From Natronoglomus mannanivorans (GTDB taxonomy: Archaea; Halobacteriota; Halobacteria; Halobacteriales; Natrialbaceae), in contig JAOPKB010000018.1 of the NCBI GenBank assembly GCA_025517485.1, positions 1-64,000 of the forward strand: 64,000 nucleotides of DNA, read 5' to 3'. The position numbers and the translations under genes were made by a program. This document shows, piece by piece, positions 35,088-44,132 of this stretch. Numbering within the stretch: the first letter of the stretch is position 1; every line of letters begins with the position of its first letter. The notes beneath the pieces were generated by a model. It ran no database searches. It was not told the origin of the DNA and saw nothing but the letters and a program-made list of their open reading frames with translations.

Positions 35088-35450
35088 TGCTGACATTTGG
35101 GACCCCGCGAACCGTCTAAAAGCGACAAGCTCGTTCCAGTCTGTAATATTATTCGTTCTGTCGCATCAAAAAAGTAAATATTCTAATAACATGTCTCGAT
35201 TTTGTTTTTTCAATATTAGGATTGGTTTTGTGACCATGGGATATGATTATAAGATATCGTCAATAGAAGTTACCATTCCGTTGGGTATTCCCATACGCGA
35301 TATCTGTGGTGAGAAAGCGAGAGCCTGTAACTAATGTGAAGTCGGTAGAGACAGAGATCACCTGCAATCATGTATTACCTTTGAGCACTACACGAGGATC
35401 ATTTAGTTCATCGGAAGCAATTAGCAGAATACAATCGAAAACAGAGATTT
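35088..35450. repeat. segmental duplication, copy A (upstream region)
   Basis: This stretch is similar to 38433-38790, with short indels: shared landmarks are GGGACCCCGCGAA-CGTCTAAAA, ATTGGTTTTGT, TTTGAGCACTA and GAATACAAT. It is the promoter-side part of a duplicated acyltransferase-aminotransferase unit. Confidence 0.65.
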
Positions 35451-35660
35451 GACTCGAGGAGAGATCCTTTGTCAATGATGAGACTGAGCAGCTCGCCGGC
35501 GTTGCGTCGGGCGGCCCACGGCCCGGTGCTAATTCCGTTGGACGACTTCGTACTGTAGTGAACGTCGATAACCGTGCAAGGCGTGGTATCGGCGGGAATG
35601 TGGCTTAGATCGTCGATATCTCTCGGTTTCATCGACTGAAGTAGTGGATCGAGTTCTGTC
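35440..35660 (-). pseudogene. IS transposase remnant
   Basis: One minus frame reads LSHIPADTTPCTVIDVHYST and then GPWAARRNAGELLSLIIDKG, the middle DDE section of haloarchaeal IS5/ISH-type transposases (compare the family's TVLDVHCS...QVALRN...LAADKGYD pattern). Neither end of the gene nor terminal repeats are present. Confidence 0.5.
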
Positions 35661-35826
35661 GACGGTCGAAGTATGGAGCGTCGATGGCGGCGTGACTGAA
35701 CTGCTCGAGCAACTGCGACGAGAGTCGGAGTCGCTCTCACTAGATGGGTAGCAGCGCTCGATCAAACGACTTACTGGATGAGGCGTCAAACCTGTGTTTA
35801 GAGGGGTTCTATAGGCGGTACAGGAC

Positions 35827-35855
35827 GAGAACCCCGACCCTTGAGGTCGGGGTTG
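35827..35855 (+). mobile_element. solo IS1341-type left-end hairpin
   Basis: The hairpin CCCCGACC-cttga-GGTCGGGG at 35832-35852 equals the left hairpin of the element at 21746-21766 base for base, preceded by the same gagaa. No transposase sequence follows, so it is a solo end or an excision scar. Confidence 0.65.
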
Positions 35856-35917
35856 TTGACACTGGTCGTACGGCCAGAATCGCCTCGAAAACTGGCGATC
35901 AAATCAGAACTAGATAC

Positions 35918-37705
35918 CTATTCAACGGTAACACTTTTCGCTAAGTTCCGTGGTTTATCGATCGGTCGACCAAGCCGGTTGGCAATCCAGTACGAGACTA
36001 ACTGCAATTGAACGTTCGCCACGATCGGCGCCACCGTCGAATGTGTCTCGGGCACCTCGAGAACGTGATCAGCGTATCCTTTGACCTCTTTCGGTGAGTC
36101 AGTGACGGCGATGACTGGACCTCCTCGGGCTTCGACTTCCCTAACATTGCTAAGAGTTTTCTCGAAGTTTACACCAGCGGTTAGTAGTGCGAATACGGGT
36201 GTGTCTTCAGTCACGAGCGCGAGTGGGCCGTGTTTTAGTTCACCGGCGGCGAATCCTTCGGCGTGCTTGTACGTAATTTCCTTTGTTTTCAGTGCGGCTT
36301 CGAGGGCGACAGGCATGTTGTACCCTCGGCCGATGAAGAAGTACGAATCCGCGTCGAGATACGCCTCAGCGACATCTCGAGCACGTGAGGAATCCAACAC
36401 GGTTTGAACGTGGTCTGGGAGTCCACGAAGTGCTGCCAGAAGCGACTGGTCGGCGACACCGATGAGTGCAGTTGCCAGTAGGACGGCAGCAACCTGTTGA
36501 CTTCCAAACGTTTTGGTGGCGGCGACGCTGATTTCCGGGCCGGCACGGATATACATCGCGTGATCGCACTCCCGGGCGGCGGAACTCCCGACGACGTTAG
36601 TCATCGCGAGTGTTGTCGCACCGGCAGCGCTTGCCTCTCGAAGTGCGCGCATCGTGTCGGCGGTTTCGCCGCTCTGAGTGACACCGATCACAAGTGTTCC
36701 TTCACCCATGGGAACTGTCGCCGCAGTGTATTCGCTCGCGAGGAACGTTTGAGCCATCACTCCGCATTCTCTGAAGAATTGCGCACCATACAACGCAGCA
36801 TGATACGACGTTCCACACGCGACGAACTGGACGGCATTGGGTGTCTCGAGGTTAATTACCTCATCTACTTGGACTATTCTCAATAGTTCATTGACTCGAC
36901 CGCGTAAACATTGGCGGAGTGCTCGTGGTTGCTCGTTGATCTCCTTGAGCATATAGTGGTTGTATCCGGATTTCCCAGCGTCCTCTGGAGACCACAGAAT
37001 CGTTTCGACCGGCGCGTCAACGACTATCCCTGCACTATCAGTAACCGTCACACCATCAGGAGTAATCGTCGCGAACTCGCCGTCATTAAGGTAGATCACC
37101 TGATTTGTGTACTCGATGAACGCTGGCACGTCGCTCGCGAGATAATGACCGTCCTCACCGATACCGAGCACGAGCGGGGACTCGTGACGTGCCGCGTACA
37201 CAGTCTCGCTAGCAGTGAAGACCGCAGCAATAGCGTAACTTCCCTTGAGCCGATCGATCGCCTGCCGGAACGCCGTCTCTTGATCGGCACCCTCGGCGAG
37301 GAATTCTTCGATGAGATGGGGGACGATTTCAGTGTCAGTCTCACCGTCGAATGTATGGCCGCGCGCTTTGAGGTCGTGGCGCAGCGCTTGATAGTTCTCG
37401 ATAATCCCGTTATGGACAACGGCGATTTGGCCATCACAATCGGTGTGCGGGTGAGCATTAACGTTGGAGGGCGGACCATGCGTACTCCACCGAGTGTGTC
37501 CGATACCGGTGTGGCCGCGAACGCTCCCATCGGGAAGCACCGCCTTGAGTGCCGAGAGTTCACCTTCACACTTGTGGACGGAGAGTGTCGTGTCGGACAC
37601 GGCTACACCTGCCGAATCGTACCCGCGATACTCGAGGCTGGAGAGGCCTGTCAACAACACGTCGAGCGCCGTACTGTCGCCGGTGTATCCGATGATTCCA
37701 CACAT
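35918..37705 (-). CDS. glmS: glutamine-fructose-6-phosphate aminotransferase
   Basis: Encodes 595 residues from the ATG at 37705, which exposes the nucleophile Cys2 (MCGIIGYTGD); the longer frame upstream cannot be right because Cys must follow Met. The glutaminase domain (about 1-215, HTRWSTHGPPSNVNAHPHTD) is followed by two SIS domains (GTLVIGVTQSGETADTMRAL; YFFIGRGYNMPVALEAALKT) and the C-terminal NLAKSVTVE. It makes glucosamine-6-phosphate from fructose-6-phosphate and glutamine, the entry to UDP-GlcNAc, precursor for the neighbouring sugar pathway. Confidence 0.95.
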   Translation of the reverse strand: MCGIIGYTGDSTALDVLLTGLSSLEYRGYDSAGVAVSDTTLSVHKCEGELSALKAVLPDGSVRGHTGIGHTRWSTHGPPSNVNAHPHTDCDGQIAVVHNGIIENYQALRHDLKARGHTFDGETDTEIVPHLIEEFLAEGADQETAFRQAIDRLKGSYAIAAVFTASETVYAARHESPLVLGIGEDGHYLASDVPAFIEYTNQVIYLNDGEFATITPDGVTVTDSAGIVVDAPVETILWSPEDAGKSGYNHYMLKEINEQPRALRQCLRGRVNELLRIVQVDEVINLETPNAVQFVACGTSYHAALYGAQFFRECGVMAQTFLASEYTAATVPMGEGTLVIGVTQSGETADTMRALREASAAGATTLAMTNVVGSSAARECDHAMYIRAGPEISVAATKTFGSQQVAAVLLATALIGVADQSLLAALRGLPDHVQTVLDSSRARDVAEAYLDADSYFFIGRGYNMPVALEAALKTKEITYKHAEGFAAGELKHGPLALVTEDTPVFALLTAGVNFEKTLSNVREVEARGGPVIAVTDSPKEVKGYADHVLEVPETHSTVAPIVANVQLQLVSYWIANRLGRPIDKPRNLAKSVTVE

Positions 37706-37824
37706 TATGACTGCACCTCGAATCCTCGTGGTGCGACTGGTCGTATCCTCCCCATCTCGAACGTCAGAGCGTGGCAGCGACGCATACGTACGGACACAGC
37801 AGATTTGTAAACAGACGTTGTGCT

Positions 37825-37860
37825 TAGGGCTCCGAGGATAGGCATCGAAATGGGGATCAT
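37825..37860 (-). pseudogene. 5' fragment of DegT aminotransferase
   Basis: Reads MIPISMPILGAL, nearly identical to the start MIPISRPILGAA of the aminotransferase at 34971, and overlaps the intact acyltransferase stop as ATGA. After 12 codons the similarity ends and the promoter region of glmS begins. It is what is left of the second aminotransferase copy. Confidence 0.7.
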
Positions 37861-38432
37861 ACGGCGTCGTTCCCCCCTCGAAGGACATCCGGAAGCGGTT
37901 TGTGCGTTGCCGGAGCGCCGACGGCCAACGTACGATCGGGGACCTCCCGAGTCACGACCGCTCCAGCGCCAACGAAAGCCCCCTCGCCCACCGTCACGCC
38001 AGGGAGAATCGTCGCGTTTGCTCCGACCGATACGTGATCGTTCAACGTCGGACCATCCAATTCAGCCGATCGACGAAGGGGATAGGGATCGTTCGTGAGT
38101 ACGGCGTTAGGTCCGATAAATACGTGATCACCGATGGTCGTTTCTGTTGGAACGTACACGCCAGTTTGGAGGCTCACGTTCGACCCGAGGGTCGAGTGCC
38201 CGTCGATAGTAGCCCGCGTCCCGACCAGTACGTTATCGCCGATTACGGTCCGTTCTCGGATCAAGGCGAAGTGACCGGTCGTGAACTGATCCCCGATCCG
38301 AACGTCGTCGTAAATGATCGTACCGGATCTGATAGTGGCTTCCCGACCTATTACTGGAGGTGTTGTGTCCTTCGCGTACGCGTATCCGATCGAACGCTGA
38401 ATTTCAGCGTTGTTGCCAGACATCGAATTCAT
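37857..38432 (-). CDS. hexapeptide acyltransferase (WbpD-like N-acetyltransferase)
   Basis: Encodes 191 residues (or 188 from the inner ATG at 38423, a start the duplicate copy lacks). A left-handed beta-helix is formed by hexapeptide repeats: IIYDDVRIGDQ, VIGDNVLVGTRATIDGHSTL, HVFIGPNAVLTND, HVSVGANATILPGVTVGEGA, FVGAGAVVTREVPD. This matches WbpD/PglD-like UDP-sugar N-acetyltransferases, which would acetylate the 3-amino group of the intermediate. GlmS follows on the same strand; the original aminotransferase partner is reduced to 12 codons. Confidence 0.85.
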   Translation of the reverse strand: MNSMSGNNAEIQRSIGYAYAKDTTPPVIGREATIRSGTIIYDDVRIGDQFTTGHFALIRERTVIGDNVLVGTRATIDGHSTLGSNVSLQTGVYVPTETTIGDHVFIGPNAVLTNDPYPLRRSAELDGPTLNDHVSVGANATILPGVTVGEGAFVGAGAVVTREVPDRTLAVGAPATHKPLPDVLRGGNDAV

Positions 38433-39117
38433 TCTACCGTTCGGGACCCCGCGAATCGTCTAAAAACGACAACCTTGTTACAGTCTACAATATTGTTAGT
38501 TTCCTCATGTCAAAAGATGAATGTCCTGGTAACATATTATGGTTTTGTCCAATCAGAACTTTCATTGGTTTTGTAATTACTGGGGATTTCCATATAGTAT
38601 TTCCAATAGACATCACCATGCTATTGGAGATTCCCAAAGTTAATACCCGTGAGGGCAAGCGGAGATCTCTCAAGCAACGTGAATTGGATAGGGAAAGAGA
38701 TCCCCTCAATTAGGTATTACTTTTGAGCACTATGTGAGAGTCGTTCGATTCATCAGGAACGATTAGTCGAATACAATAAAACTGAGTATCGTCTGTAGAA
38801 GAAATTAGACCTTCTGTACAGGTGATATAGTGATATTCTTGTGTTATATCCAAACGATATAATCACATCAGTCCTCGAGGGGTGCGTGATTTGAAACTCT
38901 CGCGGTCCGAGCGAGCGTTTGCAACTCCTGAGCAGACTGGTAGGTGTAGACACTCAATGACCGGGGATCAAGCGGTAGCCATTGCTGTCCGCTGACCCGG
39001 CCCTTACGCTCATCAGCTGGTCTATCCCTACTTCGTCACGGGCAAATTTGTGAGAGCGTAAGCGGCGGCGTTTCGCCGCTGCTTGAGCATCGAGACGTCT
39101 ACCATCAGATCACTGAT
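38433..39117. other. duplication copy B promoter region and spacer
   Basis: 38433-38790 is the counterpart of 35088-35450. The remainder has no recognised gene. A GC-rich hairpin AGCGGCG-gcgttt-CGCCGCT at 39061-39080 lies 38 bp past the stop of the membrane protein and could be a terminator or IS scar. Confidence 0.45.
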
Positions 39118-40986
39118 TTATGGAGAAGTGATATTACTATAGTACGTGACAGCACCCGAGTCGTGTACACGATCCCGTTCGTTGATCTGATCCCACGGTA
39201 GCATCTCTCTGTTGACGTAATTTCCATCTTCAAGCCGAAGGGGCCTCCTTTCGAGTTCCCCCTCACGTATCACCACTCCGTCATTTTCGTTGATGGGGAT
39301 GTTGTTATTTTCGAGTATGAAGCCAGAACAATCATCCAGATATATGTTTTCAACATACCTGCATGTGATGTGATCTGCGGTAAGGTTTCCCTCGTGGATC
39401 TCGTGTATTCGTTCGAACGACGAATCTTCCTGCTCGGTCAGATAGTAGGTGTAGAACGGGCGTTCGACCAACGGATTGTCTGATGCGACGAAATCATTCG
39501 AAACGGCCACAAATGAGAAGCAAGTCAGTATAAGCAACATTACGAAAATTGCTTTGATACCCCCTCGTTTCACGAGGGCGTAAATGCCAAATCCGCTGGT
39601 TAACGCGGTGAACATGAAACCGTAATGTGCGAATCTCTCGAGATTCACCCCCACCAGCGAATCGAGCAAAAGTGCGGGTCCCGGATACAACACGGGGACC
39701 ATCAGGACGGAGGTAGCAGCAAAAGCCGAAAACATGATTGACGGGTTATGGGTTTGGACGAACCAGAAAAGGAACCCGAGAATCACGAAGAAAAGCAGGA
39801 ACGAGTACGGGGTGTAATTTATCACCTCTATCCAGGGAGAAATGAATACACTGCTCGGAGTCTCCTCCCCAACTCCAGTACCTTCTCGAAGTCCATTACC
39901 AAGTCTGGCGCCCGCCTCGATGAGATACACCGTCAAATCCCCTGCATGAAAGGTCCAGTAGAGCGCAGAGATCGCCGCCATAATCGTGATCGTATAATTA
40001 TCCACGACGTACGGGCGTTCGTCAAAGAGTCGCTCGACGAAATACAGGACTCCGAGTAGCAACAGCAGGAAGGGAATCGTAATCGTGTGATAGAGGATGA
40101 GACCGGTAATGAGTACCATTCGCAATGCTCGAATTCTCTTCGTCGTCCCACAGACGAGTGTGAATAGTAATAGGACAAATAGAATTGAGGTGATACTACG
40201 TGAAATGGAGTACATTCCGTAGAAGAAGTACTCCGGGATCGCAATCAGTATCAAACATGCCAACATGGAAACTCGTTCGTTGGGATATATGCGATACGAC
40301 AACGCGAACATCATCGTAACGCCAGCGGCGAAGATCAGGCCGGAAAGTAACACCATCGTCGTATAGGGAGTGATCCATCCATCGGCAAGTCCGTAGACTG
40401 CACCTGTGTAGATGTGCCATAGTTGAAATGGTTGATAAATCTCCCAGAGCTCTGGCATCAATCCCTCCTCGTATATTCCCATCATCATCGCGACGTGTGG
40501 GGGAAGGTCCGTTCGACCGATAAAGAAGAAATAGTTGAGTGTGACACTAAAAATCAAAAGAAGAACAAGCAGACAGAGGTGGTACAGACCGACGATGCGG
40601 TTCGTAAAACCCGGCTCTTGAGAAAGAAGCAGTAGAAATAAAAGTCCATACGCTGCTGCGTAGGCGACATAGAACGACGTTGGTCTAACCACGGATGTAG
40701 CTGTCTGATAAATCATCACCGAAACGAGCACGTGGATTAGGATCGACGGAATTTTCCAGTCGAGTTGGTGGAGTTGTATCGGACCGACAGATTCCACCCG
40801 AAATGAATTGACTACGAACGGCGTGAATATCATCGGAATTGCAAGGTATAGGCCGAGAACGCTGAAATTTTTCGACCCTAAGAGGAGCGGAACGACGACA
40901 CCGAGTACACCAGCAACAGGTAATCCGTATACAGCGAGTGTGAACGTGTGGTGTGTTAACTCGTCCCGGTTTTCGAACGAAAGCAT
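39118..40986 (-). CDS. large polytopic membrane protein, glycan-assembly candidate
   Basis: Encodes 622 residues with about 14 membrane helices over residues 15-500 and a soluble C-terminal domain of about 115 residues (IHEIHEGNLTADHITCRYVE, then LPWDQINERDRVHDSG). The general plan, many helices and one extracytoplasmic tail, is that of membrane glycosyltransferases of the GT-C class and of Wzy-like polymerases, but I see no diagnostic motif. Its position beside the sugar-pathway genes suggests glycan polymerisation or transfer (inference). Confidence 0.65.
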   Translation of the reverse strand: MLSFENRDELTHHTFTLAVYGLPVAGVLGVVVPLLLGSKNFSVLGLYLAIPMIFTPFVVNSFRVESVGPIQLHQLDWKIPSILIHVLVSVMIYQTATSVVRPTSFYVAYAAAYGLLFLLLLSQEPGFTNRIVGLYHLCLLVLLLIFSVTLNYFFFIGRTDLPPHVAMMMGIYEEGLMPELWEIYQPFQLWHIYTGAVYGLADGWITPYTTMVLLSGLIFAAGVTMMFALSYRIYPNERVSMLACLILIAIPEYFFYGMYSISRSITSILFVLLLFTLVCGTTKRIRALRMVLITGLILYHTITIPFLLLLLGVLYFVERLFDERPYVVDNYTITIMAAISALYWTFHAGDLTVYLIEAGARLGNGLREGTGVGEETPSSVFISPWIEVINYTPYSFLLFFVILGFLFWFVQTHNPSIMFSAFAATSVLMVPVLYPGPALLLDSLVGVNLERFAHYGFMFTALTSGFGIYALVKRGGIKAIFVMLLILTCFSFVAVSNDFVASDNPLVERPFYTYYLTEQEDSSFERIHEIHEGNLTADHITCRYVENIYLDDCSGFILENNNIPINENDGVVIREGELERRPLRLEDGNYVNREMLPWDQINERDRVHDSGAVTYYSNITSP

Positions 40987-41672
40987 CAGTGACCAGTAAC
41001 GCTAGTTGTTTGATAGGTCACGTCCGACTGTTCACAGTCGACGATAGCAAAACGCTGTCCTCGACGAGATAGAACTCTGTTAAATGTAGAGAGTTGTGAT
41101 TGAGACCTCGACTGAGACAGCAAGGAATCATCACTCTCGAGGCGGCAATTCAAACTCCGTGAGAAATATATAACGTATATAATAAGTATAGCAGTATGGC
41201 AGATTTGTTTTGTGAGAATCATTAGCGTGTCGGCCTACCTATACCAACCGTGGTTATATAATTGTCGGGCCTTGATAAACTAAGAATATTGTAACGTGGA
41301 ATATTAACTCAGAAATATTGATCACTCGTGTGTCGTAACGTCACCCGTCCGATCGGGTTCACGTCCGCAAATTGAGGAGCCCATTACGATGCGTTTTTAT
41401 TGTATCTAGTCTCACTATCGAATATATTGGGTAATAAGACCGAACTAGCGTTGGTTTCCAACAATAACGACAATTACTTGTGATTTTTTAAATACATTTG
41501 TCGCGGCTACGGGCGTCAGAAACATCGTACAATCACTCTTCGACCTAGTCTTGTTAGCATATTAATATATTTTACTTATTTACAAAAAGTGGATTTTAAT
41601 AGACTTCTATATAAAATCGGCATCAGTTAATGGCAAATTTCATCGTCTTATTATAGAGTTGCACAACTCACG
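40987..41672. other. AT-rich divergent intergenic region
   Basis: About 690 bp, the most AT-rich part of the window, between divergent genes. Many TATA-like strings occur; the one at 41648-41656 (ttattatag) is well placed for the polysaccharide-lyase-like gene. No gene recognised. Confidence 0.5.
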
Positions 41673-43997
41673 ATGGGACGAAAACACTCGGATCCCTGCT
41701 CCAACGAGACAGGATCTTCTGACGAAAAGCACACTCTTCCCGCATCGATCGATCGCCGCACAGTATTGAAGTTGACCGGTGCCACAGCCGCTACTATGAC
41801 CTCCTTTGGTACGGCTAGCGCGACCAGCGACGGAGGAAGCGTCTCCCCCTCGACCGATCTCGATAGCGCCGACGACTACGCTCATATCGATTTCGCCGAC
41901 GACTGGGACCGTAAATTAACGAACACCCACAACAACTACAATACGACGACGACACATCCCGATCGCTCCGGACGCGTACTGGAGGTATCCTGGCCGGAAG
42001 GGGAGTATTATGGTGGAACGATGGAGTATCACATGCTCGATCACCACGGGTACCAACCAGAGGCGGCTCACGTCCGTTACTGGGCGTATTTCCCCGACGA
42101 CTGGCAGTTCCACGAACGCCACCTCGGTGGGACTAAACTTCCAGGGTTCGCGTCAACGTACCAGACGGGAGATCACGACGATTCCCTCGAAGGAGGATAT
42201 GGGGGTCGGCCATCTGACGGCACGAATGGATGGTCAGCTCGGATGTACAACGTCCGTCCGGATCGCAACGAATACAATGATGGCCCTATCCCGTTAGCAA
42301 GTCAGATTTACCACGCGAACACCGACAACACGTACGGTGACCACCCGATGTGGCGAGAACCGCTCGATACCGGCCGCTGGCATCAGATCGACCAGTTCGT
42401 CGCATGTAACACACCAGGGAAAGCCGACGGCGTCTTCCGAGGCTGGGTCGACGGTGAACTCGCGCTCGAAATCGACGACTTGTACATGCGTGATTCAGGT
42501 TACGAAGACCTGATCGGGATCCAAACGCTGTGGCTCATATTTTATTTCGGTGGCGACTACGGGTCGCCGGTTGACCAACACGCTCTCTTCGACGATTTCC
42601 AACTCTGGCTCTGGCAGGATCGAGCCAACATCGGCCACGACGATCAGGAACAAGTCGACGAGGAGCCGGAGGATGACGAATCGGAGACGGAGGAAACTGA
42701 CGGGAAAGTCGCACTGGTTGCCAACGAGATCTCCACTGTTGATCAGTCGACAGCGACGTTCCACGTCGAAATCGAATCGATGGCAGACGTCGACAGTGCG
42801 TATTTGTGGGCGGCTTATGCCCCAGCCGATTCGTCCGATTGGCCAGAGTCCGCTGCTGGCGGATTTGAGGTTACGAGTACGGGCAAGTATGAACTGACCC
42901 TCGACAATTTGCAAGCAGGTACGGAGTACGAAGTGCGAGGCGAATTGTGGAATCGAGCAGGCGATACCGCCCACGATTATACGTCACTGGTAACCTTCAC
43001 AACGGAGAGTGACGAGGCAGACGACGAACCCGACGAGGAACCAGAGGACGATGAGCCAGAGGATGAGTTGGAGGATGAAGAGCCAGAAGACGATGAATCG
43101 GAGGACGAGGAGCCGGAGGATGAAGAGCCAGAAGACGATGAGTTGGAGGACGAGGAGCCGGAAGACGATGAATCGGAGACGGGAGAAACCGATGAGAAAG
43201 TCACACTGGTAGCCAACGAAATCTCCACTGTTGATCAGTCGACAGCGACGTTCCACGTCGAAATCGAATCGATGGCAGACGTCGACAGTGCGTATTTGTG
43301 GGCGGCTTATGCACCGACCGATTCATCCGATTGGCCAGAGTCCGCTGCTGGCGGGTTTGAGGTTACGAGTCCAGGTACGTACGAACTGACCCTCGACAGT
43401 ATGCAAGCCGGTACGGAGTACGAAGTGCGAGGCGAATTGTGGAACAGAGCAGGAGATACCGCCCACGATTATACGTCACTTGTGACCTTCACGACGAAGA
43501 GTGACGAGGCAGACGACGAACCCGAAGAACAACCAGAGGACGAGGAGCCGGAGAGTGACGAGGCAGACGACGAACCCGAAGAACAACCAGAGGACGAGGA
43601 GCCGGAGGATGAGGAACCGGTAGAAGATGAACCGGAAGACGAGGAATCAGTAGAAGATGAACCAGAAGATGAGGAACCAGAGGACGATGAGCCAGAGGAC
43701 GACGAGCTGGATGCACAGTTGAAAGTCAATCGACTCAGTGTAAACAAACGGTCCACCGGGCCGTGGTACCGTGCCGAAGTTCGCTGGACGGTCTCTGATG
43801 GAAACGCAACGTTAGGCACGGTCACGACCGAGTTGCTCTCTGAGGGACAGGTTGTTGATTCCAACACCTCGTCACTCGACGGATCACAGGCATCCGGTAG
43901 ACACAACCTCCGAACTCGCCGCGGAAAGCCCGACGACGTTCGACTCACCGTCACGGACGAATTCGGTAACGAGGTCTCTCAAAACGAACCGTACTGA
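41673..43997 (+). CDS. Tat-exported polysaccharide-lyase-like protein with Fn3-like repeats
   Basis: Encodes 774 residues. SIDRRTVLKLTGATAATMTS (about 26-45) is a Tat signal. Residues about 70-315 form a jelly-roll domain with VRYWAYFPDDWQFHERHLGG, KLPGFAS, NGWSARMYN, RWHQIDQFV and ALFDDFQLW, resembling family 14-type polysaccharide lyases. Two near-identical Fn3-like domains follow (about 345-445 and 507-607), separated by Glu/Asp/Pro linkers, then a C-terminal beta domain (about 685-774). No anchor is seen, so it is secreted. Probably cleaves an acidic polysaccharide; substrate unknown. Confidence 0.75.
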   Translation: MGRKHSDPCSNETGSSDEKHTLPASIDRRTVLKLTGATAATMTSFGTASATSDGGSVSPSTDLDSADDYAHIDFADDWDRKLTNTHNNYNTTTTHPDRSGRVLEVSWPEGEYYGGTMEYHMLDHHGYQPEAAHVRYWAYFPDDWQFHERHLGGTKLPGFASTYQTGDHDDSLEGGYGGRPSDGTNGWSARMYNVRPDRNEYNDGPIPLASQIYHANTDNTYGDHPMWREPLDTGRWHQIDQFVACNTPGKADGVFRGWVDGELALEIDDLYMRDSGYEDLIGIQTLWLIFYFGGDYGSPVDQHALFDDFQLWLWQDRANIGHDDQEQVDEEPEDDESETEETDGKVALVANEISTVDQSTATFHVEIESMADVDSAYLWAAYAPADSSDWPESAAGGFEVTSTGKYELTLDNLQAGTEYEVRGELWNRAGDTAHDYTSLVTFTTESDEADDEPDEEPEDDEPEDELEDEEPEDDESEDEEPEDEEPEDDELEDEEPEDDESETGETDEKVTLVANEISTVDQSTATFHVEIESMADVDSAYLWAAYAPTDSSDWPESAAGGFEVTSPGTYELTLDSMQAGTEYEVRGELWNRAGDTAHDYTSLVTFTTKSDEADDEPEEQPEDEEPESDEADDEPEEQPEDEEPEDEEPVEDEPEDEESVEDEPEDEEPEDDEPEDDELDAQLKVNRLSVNKRSTGPWYRAEVRWTVSDGNATLGTVTTELLSEGQVVDSNTSSLDGSQASGRHNLRTRRGKPDDVRLTVTDEFGNEVSQNEPY
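42706..43545 (+). repeat. tandem duplication of Fn3-like domain plus acidic linker
   Basis: 42706-43040 and 43199-43545 are highly similar direct repeats inside the lyase-like gene, each coding for one Fn3-like domain and part of an acidic linker. The linkers are built from short GAGGA(C/T)GA(G/T)GA(G/A)CC-like units and vary in number, a sign of slippage or recombination. Confidence 0.8.
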
Positions 43998-44132
43998 GTA
44001 GCCAGGCGACTCCTTTTTCTGTCCTGATTCCACAGTTCTCAAAGAGAATGTATTACCAAGTATAATCGGACCTCCCGAGGAAGAGTTCATTTCTTTGGTC
44101 CAAAGAAAGCCAACACATGAACAGTTCTCTGG

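Noticed and set aside
43009..43716. Short-unit repeats that could be taken for a CRISPR-like array
   Set aside because: They are in-frame Glu/Asp/Pro codon repeats within the lyase-like gene, without constant repeat length or unique spacers.
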